64,000 nucleotides of DNA from Wuchereria bancrofti. Lineage: Eukaryota > Nematoda > Chromadorea > Rhabditida > Onchocercidae. The stretch lies in assembly GCA_005281725.1 (NCBI GenBank), contig SSBO01000007.1:3602402-3666401 (forward strand). The letters run 5' to 3'. The notes under the pieces were generated by a model. It was not told the DNA's origin and did no database searches. It saw nothing but the letters and a program-made list of their open reading frames with translations. Positions 21,086 through 34,200 of this stretch are shown in pieces. Made by a program: the position numbers and the translations under genes. Positions within the stretch are counted from its first letter, which is position 1; every line of letters begins with the position of its first letter.

Positions 21086-24000
21086 ATGGCGAAGATCTCA
21101 ACTGTCGGTAAAGACCGTTGGGAGTTCGTCAGTAAAGAACAAATTGCTGACAGTGAAAAGAGTGATAGTGGCGATATTGAAGATGAAGATGATGGCTGGG
21201 AGAGAACGTATGATGATTATGATGGTAGGTTTACGTCATCAGTTTGAATTATTTTGATGTATTATGGTTTATTTAGGCAAAATAAGAAATTAACGTTAAC
21301 ATATTGGTTTGCTGCTGAAAACATCTGTAGATTAGCTCGATAACCCTACAAGAGACTTACAAAGCTACTTAAAAAAATGAGGATGTTTGCACCGTCACAG
21401 AAATACTCTTTGGAAGTAGGAGATGGTGCGTTTGATTAGTTTGAATGGTTTGTTGCAGTTTTCTTGAAGAAATGGATATTAAGACATTTTATCAACTTGC
21501 ACTCAAGTATTTGATGCTTCACTGTTTCATTAAATGTTGCTTTTTCAGATCTTATTGCAAAGTTCGGCAATAACAATAAGGTATGACTTCGGGTTTTCTA
21601 CTTTCTTGAAATAAACGTGCAAATTGTTTGGAATAGACATGCAATTTATTTTGGTTTTCTTTCAGCTAATTACAAATTCACTGCAATCTGTGTCGAAAGT
21701 AGCTACGAGTGAGTTTTCATCTTGTTTCGATGTATTTCTTGTTACTGAGCCTTAGATGGCATATGATTGAAACCTTTGTAATCAGTTATGTAGCAAGTTG
21801 TTTATGATTTATGTTCACTAATCTAGTCCACCCATCTCATTTTTTTGTTGGATTTTTCGCCATAAATTTGAAAATTTTGGCAGTTCTTCAAAAACTACTG
21901 TCAAAATTTAACACTCATTGCAGGTCGAATTTCTTTGGGTGAGTTCTGGGACCAAAAGTTAATGGAAAAATTTTCCTCTGTCAATACCGTATGTAAGGAT
22001 CGTGCTGACCGAGCAACTGCAGAACAGGCAGTGGAATTTTTTTATGTTATTAGAGGAGAACGAAGTGTTATTATACATGTCCACTGTTGTATTTCTTATT
22101 CGACAATATAGTTCACTACATTAAGAAGGGTTCCAAAATGAGCTTTTTCTTTCGGGACCAAACCCTTTGGAATAGTTTGGAAGCAAAATATGTAGTCGAA
22201 CAGAAGTATATTGAACACTAGACATTTGTGTTTGGTTTTAGTTGATTTCATTCGTTGAATTTTCTTTCTCTTCAAGGTTATGGATAAACGCACTCTGCTT
22301 GTATTAAGACGACTTTTGCAACGAGATATTTTTGATGAAATCGAAGGATGCGTTAGTACTGGTAAGGAGGCGAATGTTTATCATGCTTTAACAAAGGATG
22401 GTAAAAGTTTGGCTGTGAAGGTGTATAAAACAAGCATACTCATTTTTCGAGATCGTGACAGATACGTTAATGGTGAATTCAGGTTAGTTAGTTTTACTTG
22501 GTTTTTCCGCAGCATGTTTTCTTGTGAATTGCACCCATGCTTCTAAAATCATTAATAAATCTTCAAAGAAGTCATCATTTTTCTGACTATCTGCATCCTT
22601 GTTTTTAGCACTTATTGCACTTTAAATTATTTGCAAGACTTCAGTTAAAATAAATTATCACGAGATAAATATGAGGTATATTTTTATGTAGATATCGACA
22701 TAGTTACTGCAAGCATAATCCAAGAAAAATGATCACAATGTGGGCAGAAAAAGAAATGAGGAATCTGTCTCGAATGTATTCTGCTGGACTTCCAGTCCCA
22801 AAACCTGTAGTAGTTAAACAGAATGTTTTGGTTATGGATTTTATTGGTGCCGAGGGTTGGCCAGCCACACTTCTAAAGGTTCTTGTCCAGATTCAGTAAT
22901 TTTTCTGTTATTACATGAAAAGCTCCGTTTTATTATTTTTTCCTTTCTTGAAGTTTCAAACTTCTTTTTTGATCAAGGGATTATTTTACTGAATTCAGGA
23001 TGCTGAACTGTCATATAAGTTCGCTGATGCACTTTATATCGAACTAGTGGGCTATATGCGAAAAATGTACAGAGATTGTCGACTGGTACATGCCGATTTG
23101 TCCGAATACAATATTATGGTTAGTGAGGGAAAGTTGTACATAATTGATGTATCACAATCAGTAGAACACGATCATCCACGTTCGCTGGAATTTCTTCGTT
23201 CAGACTGCTCAAATATCACAAAATTCTTCAGAAGTAGAGGTGTAAGTCTTTTGTTGAAGAATCCTCTTTTAGGAATTGCTGAATTTGGTAGATTTGAACT
23301 TAATGCAGTGTTAGTTGTAGGTTTCTGTGCTTTCAACCAGAAATCTTTTTCTTTTGGTGGCTGATCCATCTATTACAACGGAAAATGAATTACAGGAGTT
23401 AATGAATAAAAGGTAGTTTTCCTTTATTTCATTTTGGCATTTTCACTCTTTAACTTGCTGCTGGTCAAGGTCATCGTTTGTTTTACAGACATGTGCAATA
23501 TGTTTCATGTTACTAAATCCTATTACGTTATTTTTTAGATTCTCTGTTCATATTAATGACATTTTTTACTGAAGACAGTAAACTGCAACTGAGTTTTTTT
23601 TACACAGATACTGGGTCTTACAGATGAAAATATGTTACCTTCAGCTTTTTATCTTAGACGTGAAAAGCTGAAGATAACCTTAGTTGAATTTGATATTTTG
23701 GAAGTTCTTTTTTTTTTTCAAGAATCTCACTTTCGCACAGAAATCATTGTATTATTTTTGCAGGACTTTTGAAATAGAAGCCGATGATGCCTTGTTTATG
23801 AATGCCTTTATTGCTCAAAAGTTAGAACAAGTACTCTACTTTGAACGTGACCAACAAATTGAAAAAGCTGGTGGAGAAATTCCAAATCCATTTCAGATGA
23901 TGATCTCACAAGTAAAGAGCAGTGAAGAGAAAAGTATAAATGAGGTAAATATCATTTTAAGTCACTTTTGTATTTTCATGATGTCTTCTTATTTTTTCTG

Positions 24001-25176
24001 ATGGCAAGTATCTATTCTTCAGCTGGCATATGGGATAATTATATATATATTTTAGTTCAATTCGTATTTTTTTCTAGAAAAATGAGTTTAAAAATGAAGA
24101 ACCAAAAGACCAACGAGAGTTAACGCGGTATCGTAACTCAGCAGGATCTTCCTCTTCGGAAGAGACAGAACAAAAAGATCGCAAAGTAGCAGTCTATATA
24201 CGCAGTCGAGATGAATCTCCGAATACAAAAAAGGTTTGCGATGAAAAATCTATGCACAGTCGTGTAGTTAGTATTTATTTTTTTTTAAAGATCTGGTACA
24301 CTAACATAAATTTTAGGAAAATGATTTAAAAATTCTGTAGAATTTGGACCCTTCTTTGTAGACAATCCGTTACTGACAAATTTTTTTCGGGAACAAATTG
24401 CCTTGTGCGTTAAATTTGTTCAAGAAAACAAATCATCTGCATTCTTTTTTTTTTGCAAATAGTGAAATCGTCTGAGTAAGATAAAATATTCTCGCTGTTA
24501 ATTGAACACGTTCGCGTTCACTTATTTAAATGGTGTTTTCAAATCTATATACTGTTTTATGTATCCTACCAAATATTATGTATCCCACCAATTATATATC
24601 TTATCAAAATAAACATTTTTTTCAGTAATATTTGCTAGTATAAGTAATGAAGCAGAACAATAGCCTTTTCTGCTCCATTACCTAATTTGATCTTGTCCAG
24701 CTTTTTATCAAGACCTGGTAATCTTTTTATCACATTGTTAGATTTGTGGAATAAATAATAATATAGCTTATTTGCATCGTTACTTCTAACTGTGACTTAA
24801 ATTGATGAATTATTCGGAGAGAACTTATACCAGTCAAACTTTTTCTGCTTCGAAGTCTTCGGTTACTGCTGAAATGCTTGTTTGCAATTTATAATTGGGC
24901 ATTGGTGACACATTACGCAAAATATCTTTACTTTGTACATTTCCAAGAATTGACTTTTAAAGTAGGAGGTATTCATAGGTATTCGAATACGTAATTTAAA
25001 GTTAATTCTTTAAAGTAAGTATTGGAATGTGAAGCCAGAGAGTGCATGTGTGTTTTGACATTTACTATTTTCAGGAGCGGAAACGACTAGTAAAGGAAGA
25101 AAAGCGCGCGAATCGATTGACAAAAATACCGAAGCATATTAAGAAGCGCCATAATAAAGCCAATAAATGTCGGTAA
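21086..25176 (+). CDS. RIOK1: RIO1 atypical protein kinase (RIOK1)
   Basis: Eleven exons: 21086-21224, 21549-21580, 21666-21708, 21924-22030, 22277-22482, 22692-22878, 22999-23241, 23321-23412, 23764-23944, 24078-24233 and 25075-25176; total 1488 bases, 495 residues (human 568). An acidic N terminus is followed by the RIO kinase core: [15 protein letters not shown] (nucleotide loop, about residues 130-144), [10 protein letters not shown] with the ATP-binding Lys about 155, [29 protein letters not shown] with catalytic Asp about 271 and Asn about 276, then [14 protein letters not shown] with the metal-binding Asp about 288. The C terminus is basic ([15 protein letters not shown]). RIO1 is an ATPase/kinase needed for the final maturation of the 40S ribosomal subunit. 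The start lies two bases after a TTCAG acceptor. Exon 4 may end at 22030 (GT donor, adds Ala) or at 22027 with a GC donor, which matches the human length better. Confidence 0.95.
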
Positions 25177-28100
25177 TAGGGTATCCAACCAACAAAATGT
25201 AGTGGATTTTATGGTGGTTTCAGTCTTTTTTCCAGTCAGAATTACTGACGATTTATTCATCAAGGAATACAGAATGTAAATCCTCCCTGTGATCTTGTAA
25301 TTTGATTATTGTTATAAGTAATATATTATTTAACAATCTTGTTCGCTATTCCAGTATTATAAGCAGCATAACCGTTGTTGTTTCTGTTCTTTATAGCTGT
25401 TTCATTCTCTTCTATTCATAACTTTTGCCTCCTGTTGCCCTCAAAACGTTTTAAGATGTTGTGTCGCTCAAAATTTTTAGGAAGTTATCGGAGACGAAAG
25501 TGGGATTCGTCATTATTTGTTGTAATTTTACAATATCATTTCCACTTTATGGATATCACACATGTCTGTTGTGATATGCTTCCGTAAATAGAAGGAATAA
25601 ATGAATTACACTATTAAAAAAGAAGAGAAGTTAATTGGTTCTTGAAGTCTAAAAGTGTATAATGGTAATGACGAGGCTGTGGCAGAGGTTATCACTTAGA
25701 CGAAATACTTGCATTAATTCTATCACCAATTATCCCCAGTCTTATGAAGTTGATGCCGAAAAGTCGAAGTTGCAGAGTGGACGTAGGGAAGGTAACACCC
25801 GTTCATTAGATTTCGCGTTCTGTATCCTTTGCAAGGACAGATTGATATACCGCAGGGTTTATGTGCAATTCATTTGAGAGGTGGTACATATTTAGTCATG
25901 CAAGTAGTGTGACCGTGCTTTTCCACTTTATGAACATCGACATCGATTCAATTGGTGTAAGGTTAAGCTAATTCATCTTCGGAACAATGACTGGTCGTCA
26001 AAAGCTTATGACACGTCGCTTCTGCATATAATTTCACGAATATTTCAGTTCAACTTCAACATCCATGTATCATCCATCCAACTTTATCGACCTTATCACC
26101 AGACTGATAACATCCATCCATTCTTATTCATCCGGCAATTTGACCGAATACTCCTGTGGTCTGTATCGTATATTCTCTCTAAGACATTTCTCTCTTCCTC
26201 TCTCTCTGCCCTTCATTCCTTCGATTTCATCCACTCGTCGGAAATGGTTGTCTTGATTTATCAGTGACTCATGCCTTACACTCACGCTCTTTCTCTACTA
26301 CTGGTACGAAAGCATGACGTAACATAATTGTTACGCACGTACGGTCTCATCGCAGATTGTGCATTCACCGAATTTCCCATCCACTAGTATTACCATGAGA
26401 AGCAAACGGTGTAATAAACAGTAATTTTTTACGAGTTTAAATTATGATTAAGTCCGCTCTCATTTCCTCTTATTGGCCAGTCTATGTACTACTATCTTCC
26501 TATTACAATATAGCGTGAACTGAACGCTCACCCCATATCCAGATTGACGAAGGTAAGAAGTGAATCCGTTTTAAATGTGTAGCAAGAATTCTTACGGATT
26601 TATTTTCCAGTCGCTAAGTGGTCGAATATATAATCAATAGCCGAGAATTGCACAGGTAAGAGAAAGACGGGAGTGATTAACGTTCGGTTGTTTAGACTTT
26701 CTGAGTAGTTCCAAAAGGCATTGAAATTAAAATTGTTATCTTATTAGATATTAATTTGTTATTGAAGGGATGGATGCAGAATTTCATCGTATTACGCTAA
26801 AGTCAGGCATTTTTACTCCTGCTGATATAAATGCTCTGGAAGTATGATATTGTCACATTTCTTTTACAAATTATTGTCGCTTTGCGGCATTTATTCCATC
26901 TAAACTTCCGATGAACATTTGTTTCAAAATGATACTTGGCAGGGAAGCGAAAGTGACAGAAGTCATAAAATGAGGGTTCTTCTGGTCTTACTTAAATGAG
27001 CCTGTTAAGAAAATGATAATGTTAGTTGTTGGGAAAGATTGAAGTTTTTGCAATAAATAGGGCTATTCATCAGAAGAACGTACAGATAGATAGCATGAAT
27101 AAAACGAAGGAGAAGAGATTAGGGAAAGGCCTTCTCAGTTAACGATTAATTCTGATTTTGGGCTAGGTCTAGATGGAGTAGCTAGTTTTTTTTTTTTTTT
27201 TTTAGGACAGCGTTGTCATGGTAGCACTGTTATTACTTTCACATTGCTGAGGCATTGCACACATCCGTACCTTACCTATAGAACCAAAGATGTCTTGGCT
27301 TGTCCCTAAATTGACAAAATCAATGTTTATGGCTAGTTTTCATGTTGTTCCATTACTCACTCTCTTCCCAGGTTATTTCACTTCTCATTTTCATTTATGT
27401 TTCCCAACAATCACTATGAAAATGAAACATTTATTGAATACTTAAGAAGGACAGTTTGTAAGACATTAATATTCTCAAATTGAGAGTAGATAACGATAGG
27501 AGGGTTTGAGTGAAAAAATGTTATTTCTTTATCATATTCTTCAATTTCTATGACTTTTTTGCATGTTAATTAATTGTTTCAAGTCATAGTTTCATCATGT
27601 TGATTGGTTGTTAATTTATTATTTGGTCATTTCATTCTTTCTTTTTCTCTCGTCAACATTTTCCACCAAAGAATTTATTTGCTGATGCTAATACCTACGT
27701 ACAGGGAAAGGAATTTTTTAGAATTGGAAATGCAATTGATTGAATTGACGAATTCATTTTATGATAGATTCATTTTATTTGAGATTTCCATTATTAATGT
27801 TTGTAGATTGCAGTTAGTCGCGTTGCATATTAGACAAATTCAAAATAAAATGAAATGAAGGGAGTTCTATCCTTTTCAATACAATTTCATAAATGCGGTA
27901 AAATTAATGCTATGGATCGGAGTTGCTAGTTGTTTGTCAATTTTGATGATACTATCTATGCCTTTGGCCTTTCATCTTTTATTTTTACTTTTGCAGAGGA
28001 AGAAGTCGGAGAGTCCTTGAATAGTTGAGTATGTTGTTTGTGCTGTTTTGTTCACTTCGCGATATGTACAACATTTATTTTCCTCTTACACTTACTACAC

Positions 28101-31100
28101 TTGCTACTGCCTCTTCCTCACTCTCCGCCGTAACCATCCATCACTATCACCACCAAAGTTTCTGCTTTAAAATGGGAGACTTTAAGAATATACTGCTGAG
28201 TTAGTAACTAATGAATGAACTTCTTTGGTGTCTTGTCATAATCAGTCATAGAATATCGTGATACAGTGTAGATCGCTGACAGAACTGCCTCCACTATCCA
28301 GAGTGATGGATTGGTCACTCTTTTATTATTATCGAAAAAAAATTAAATAAGCTAATCAGGGTCTTTCTTAAAGTGGTAGCATCATCCTGGGCAATGTTTC
28401 GGTAAGATTAGAGTTCTTCCAAGTTAACTCGTTGTGTGACTTATATGTGATGTATTGCTTACTGAATTTTGAAAATTTCGAAAAAAATACCGTATTTTAA
28501 GGGATAATGAAAGATCATGATGTAATGCCTAATGGAGAAAGCTGTTTGTTGAGATATATTTCACTCGTAGTTGAATGGGTCAGATTTAAATGAATGTTCC
28601 ATTCCGAGAGAGTGAATCTATCCAGAAAATTGCATAGCACCGAATATGAACAAAAAACTTGCTATATACTCATTTTCAGAAAAGTTTATTGGAATGACAC
28701 TGATAGAACTGTCCTGGTTTACTAGCTTTGAGAGGTTGTTAAACTTACTTTCGTCGTTGCAAGTAAACTTCAGAAAGGCTTTCAACAACGATATTGTTGC
28801 AATATCGTTGCTTTTTTTTGTGGTGTTTGCGAATACTAAATTATTAGCTTAAAAAGTGCTGGTTGATCGTTTATTGAGATGTAAAAGTGACTTAACTGAA
28901 AAGTCGGCTGCAAGAAGCGAAAAGAAGAGTTATGGTGATGGCCAGGAGGGTGAAGGGCCAGAGAGACGGTTACCAGAGGTAGTTGTTCTTTGCTACAATA
29001 CATCAGTGTGAGTGACATATATGAGCACTGGAACCTAACACACTGTTGAATTCTTTTTGCGGTTCTTTGCTGCTAAATCGTGGAACAGAAGTGTCATAGA
29101 GTTATCAAGTAACTCTTTGGTTTTTTGTTTAATTCGTCCAAGATGATTTTCAGTCAAGCCTCATTTGCTTTTTTGTGTGAAAATTAGCATGTTTTCAGGT
29201 TACGATGTATGTCTTCAACTTGCTCTGCACTCGACATCCTCTGCTATTCTAATGGTATTATATATCCATTTATTGCTTTTGATTTTTTCCAATTTCATAT
29301 TTGCAAAACTCAACTAAATCTGCTAAAACCTCTCATCGAGATCCACTTCCTTTTTTATTCACCATTTAAATCTGCTATGGAATATATCACTCTTTTATTG
29401 CTATGATGTTTATAACTAGGATTGAACAGTCATTTCTAATTTATATACTTTTAAAATTGAAATATATCATACCATTCAGTTTGTATCATGTACCTTTTGA
29501 TGATTACATGGTTTGCAGTATCGAAACTCATTGGAGTCAGTTGAAGGTGTGCTTTCACGCTTGTGACTAGGTATTTGCTTGATGGAAGTAGTTAACTCAG
29601 TTTATTATTGTATTGCTACGTTTTAAGGTATGAGTTGCTCGCAGATAGTGGGTACTAAGGTAATATCGGCCGGCTCAGTTTTGTATTCTGATGTACTCTT
29701 TGTGTTTCCAGTAATGAAAATGATAAAGAGAAAAGAGTCCAAAGGTGGCTTTCCATCTTGTCAGTTTTTTGTCACATAAGTATATCTGTCATCCTTTGCT
29801 CTTCTTGAAACTTTATTCTTCCTTAAAGTTCTCGCCACTTGGAATATTTGCTGTTGTTGTACTTGTCGAAGCTTTCTGTTTGTTCTCTATTTTTTTTTTA
29901 TGAAGTGTTAGCACCGCAAATGTATTCTATAAAAGCTTTAACACGTGACACATTTCCGTGCGCTGCCCAATATGGTCAATATGTAATTTCGTGTCTTTGC
30001 TATGTTATTTTACGCAGATCATTCTGAGTGTTGCACTTAATTTTTCGGGTAAGTTTTTTTTTCTCATTTAATCTCTGGAAGGTCATTTATTTCTTCTTTC
30101 AGTTTATTTATCCATAATTAAATATCATGTACTGGTCAACTCGAATTGACGTTTTTGATTTTTGTTCAGTTTTCGAACAAGTAAATTTTTATGGGCCACC
30201 TTTTCCAGGTTGCATAAGAGAATGCATTGAAGTGGAGATAAATTACAAAACATTAAATTACGTCGTTCTCAGTCAGTCGTCTGACCATGTTTTAATATGT
30301 TTTCTCAACATTTCATGATAAAAAACAAGACTTGGAATTAGCTGTCTTTCTTGCGTTGTGTGATTTTCACCTGTGATTTGGATATGAGTGAAATGTTTGA
30401 CAATTTTGTTACAGTGACAGTTGTTGATTTCTCTTCATACCAGTGAATGCTTTGAAACTACTATTAAATATTATCGTAATAGTTTTGTAAGCAGTGAATT
30501 TTTCTTTTTATAGTCGAAATTCAATTTCTAAAAAAAGACTGATGATTTACTGCACTTTAAACTCGTTTTTCTTTTAAGGTAGATCCGATTTATCACAGTA
30601 AATACAATAATTTGTTTTGTAGAATGCAAGCTGGAAAGGAAAATTATTTTATTGGGGTTGCTCCCCCTTGATCATGCCATTACTCTTCCTTCGTTTTAAT
30701 TGCAGATCACTGAAATTATATGATAATATGTATCTGTCCTAATTATCGTTACAACTATCATCATTTTGTATATTTCTACGTTTTCATTTATTATATTTCG
30801 AAGTTACTGTTTGTCTGCGTACATTGCATGACCACACTTTTGATCTTGAAATGGATCCGTGGAATTATATCTGCATTGGTTATGTTATGTCAAAAGTAAA
30901 TCGTTTAAAGTTACTAAGGAGATACTGTGCATAATGCTGCTGCTAAATAGAGCTCTTTATTTGAGGGTTATGTGGTTCAAGTAATTCAAGTGGTTTGGTT
31001 CATTGAGGAAGTTTAGCTTTCCTAATATCTATACAGTTCTCTTTGCTGTCATCATGCAGCTCTTCCGAACTCACTTTTCAAGAACTTGATTTTGCTTGAG

Positions 31101-31298
31101 CTGGACTGCAACTGATGTTTTATATTATCATTTCAGATTTTCGCCAAAGATTAGTATGTTATCGTTCTAAGTAACAGTCACTACACAGAATAAACGTCAT
31201 GTTGTTGTAAATTACATGCTGTTATAGTAATGGTACTATAAATCAGGTGATGTTTATTTATATGTTGGTTAATAAATTAATTTTAAGGCAAATGAACG
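25177..31298 (+). other. Long gene-poor region, RIOK1 to the MAP7-like gene
   Basis: About 6.1 kb. Several short open frames exist (for example 25662-25877, 27604-27858, 28646-28852), none with a recognised motif. A run of exon-like pieces at 26.5-27.0 kb is listed separately as a possible small gene. Another exon-like piece ends with a donor at about 28978 (KSAARSEKKSYGDG, then GQ and an acidic stretch), and a TTTTGCAG acceptor at about 28014 is followed by a short frame ending in TGA. The poly(T) at 27188-27205 and the rest show nothing recognisable. The region may hold 5' exons or regulatory DNA of the next gene. Confidence 0.35.
26770..26999 (+). CDS. Possible small spliced gene, unassigned (42 residues)
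   Basis: An ATG at 26770 follows an AG at 26767 and opens MDAEFHRITLKSGIFTPA with ADINALE, ending at 26841 with a GTATGA donor. An acceptor (TTGGCAG) at 26942 continues in frame to GSESDRSHKMRVLLVLLK and TGA at 26999. Upstream, an exon-like block 26611-26655 lies between TTTTCCAG and GTAAGA, and a donor (AAG before GTAAGA) lies at 26552, which together look like spliced 5'-UTR exons. No family is recognised; the second coding exon could be wrong, and the true partner may lie further downstream. Confidence 0.3.
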
Positions 31299-34200
31299 AT
31301 GGGTGACGTTCGGAACACAGTAATGAATCGTTCGAGTTATACGGGTTCAGTGCGGAAGGACTATGCTGAAGAGGTGGCCAAACGAAGAGCAGCTATACAA
31401 CAAGAAATCGAAGCGAGGTTTTTTTTTTTAAATACGGTTTGTACGAATACGGTTTTTTCGCAAAAAGGTATTTACTGATCTTGCAAAACGTCGTTTTTAA
31501 TGTTATTTTGATTTTTTTCTCTTACTAATTTCAACTGAAGTTGAGTATAATTGGGATTAGTTCAACTAATGATTAGAATTAGTCCAGCTTCGCAAGTTTT
31601 GTGACGTTTTTCTCTAAACTGGACTGCGGCACTCTGACGCGCATAAGACTAGCGATGTTGTCTGTTGCTTGCATCAGTAATCAGATCGCAGCAATGTTTG
31701 ACGATATCATGAAATATTTCTAATTTTTAGGAATTGTAGTTCGAGAAAAAAATCTTACCTAGTAACTGTAATATATTTTCTGGTACGATGATCATTTAGA
31801 TGATGTAGGCACGAAACATATAATTTACTGAGAGTAAATCTATAAACGACATAATTCTTATCATTATAGGCAGAAATTGGCGAGAAAATTGCAAGATGAA
31901 AAAATGGCTCGGGCTGTCGCTCAGAAGGAAGGGGTAGGCTTATGTGTTAACAAATATATTCAGTGTTTCTCTCTCATTCGTTGTCCTCATTTTTTTTAGT
32001 GGTGCAGCAGAGATTCTAATGATTGCCGTTGTTGATGTGTTTTTTGTGATTGAAAAGGTATTCGATCCAAATTATAATGTATTGCTTATCATAAATAGTG
32101 TATAACACTGGCCTTTTGCATCTCCCTATGTTTCATTTTATAGCGTCTACTGAAACAGCGAAAAGCTCAACAACGGGAAATGTTACGAGCAAAAGCGGTT
32201 TTGGATCGTCGTACTCAAATTTTGGCAGAAAAAGAGAGGGAGAAGAAGGAGGTACTTTTTTTTCAAACATTTATTAATTCATCGAACTGCGAGGATTATA
32301 TTAGACAAGAAATTATAATGTTAGGGTATCTCATGCATTATATTGTTACTGTAGTAATATAATTTTATATTTTAAAATTTCATTCTTAGGCTATATTATC
32401 GAAAGCGCGTGTATTGGCGTCATGTCTTACACCACAACATAAATCACGACCAACATACGCGTTTGGTAGCAGTACGCCTCGTGAACTGGAATATCTGACC
32501 CATCTCACTAGAGAGCAAAAGGTTTCAATACTGGCACCTTTCAGAGTGTTGGAAATCTTAAGTAATTTTGTTACTGACAGTTTATCATATCTGTTTCAGG
32601 TATATGATCGCAAACTCATGCCTTCTGATCGTAGCCTGACTGCAGCGTCTGGTTCGTCTAGCCATTCAACACTGACTCCAACTTATGACTCACGTGATTA
32701 TATCGGGGCTTCAATGACAGGAAGCTTGTATATTGCCTCATCAGAGTTAAAGACAAACCGCAAGCTTATATCAAATTGCATGACGCAGTCTCTGATGACT
32801 GTGCCGAAACCAATCAAGACTATGAAATTCGGCCAAAAACCCGGTATTCCTTTGTTTGCACTGTTTGTATTTTAATCATATATGTATCTTGTATGGTTTC
32901 AGTCCTAAAATTTTATAGTTCATTTTTTAAGTTGTATTTGTAGTTTGACATATTCAAAGACAGTATGTGTAGCGGTTCCCCCCTAATTTTTGTTGGTGAT
33001 CGAGTGCTGATATAAAAACAGTAATGTGCACTGTACACAATAAATATTGTGTACAGTGGATTTTTGGTAGATCATACTTTTAAAGTAATTCTTATGGTAT
33101 CGTATTGTTTTTATTAATCAACAACGTCGATTATCTTTTCGTGGGTAGTAGTATGGTTCCAGATAATATTTACATTAGTAAATAGATGTCCCAAAAAAAA
33201 TTTTATAGTTTATCGTCAGTCAGTGATACAGCGTCCAATAACTGCTACAAAGACAACATCATCCATAATGACTGAAATGCCGATTAAAACAGAGAAGCTT
33301 GTTCAACAACATGTTCCTCCACTCTATGTACAGAAATCTCGATTTGTGCAGTCTAAGTGAGCATTCCACTAATTTTATGTTGCCAATGTAATTAGTGCAC
33401 TTGATTTTGTCAATTTTTAGGCATCTGAGAGCAATTTTTTATTTCAGACCTGAGACAAAAATTGATTCGTTGAAAACAAAGCCTGTGCCAGGACGACCAC
33501 ATAAGTCTGCTGAACTGAAAACCAATAATGAAGCCAAAGCTGAAGCTGTAATGAATAAGTCACCAAGTGATGATATGCATAAAGCAATCGTAATTATGGA
33601 AAATAATGACATCGAAGTTCAAGATGACATAGCTACTACAGAAGCTAGAAATACTATAAATATAAAAGTCGCAAATTTAGTTCCTGACATCAGTAGAATT
33701 AAAAAGTCAAATGGGAAATGCGTTATGGTAGAAGTTTCTGATGAGGAAGAGAGAAGGAAAACTGCCAGCTGTGCATCTGAAGTTGTGGAAGACGGTATGC
33801 TGGATGGTGATGCTGATATGAAAGAGAAGATAATTCTTGCTGTTACGTTAGATTGCAAAACAGAAGCTACAACCGCTAATGATGCTCCTTTGTTTGATCT
33901 TTCATTAGAAAACAATGGTGATTCTGTGAATGAGGCGAAGACGGATACTGCAGTTATGATGGTTAATGTGATCGTTGATCAGGAAACAGAAATGTGTGAG
34001 AAGCAAGAGAAGGAAAATGATATTCTGAAGAGAGCCCAAATAGAACTGCAAGTATCAGGTATAAATTGCGGTGATCCTGTTACAGTGTATCCAAATTTAT
34101 CGGAAGCTGAACTTGTTAATGACGAACAAGGGGAGATGGAAAACACAGTGGAGGTTTGTTCTTTAGTTTAGTGGAAAATTCAAAACAAATGAAGGGCATT

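Noticed and set aside
33619..33915. Antisense 98-codon frame in the MAP7-like exon 7
   Set aside because: It is a shadow of the acidic coding exon on the plus strand and shows no splice structure of its own.
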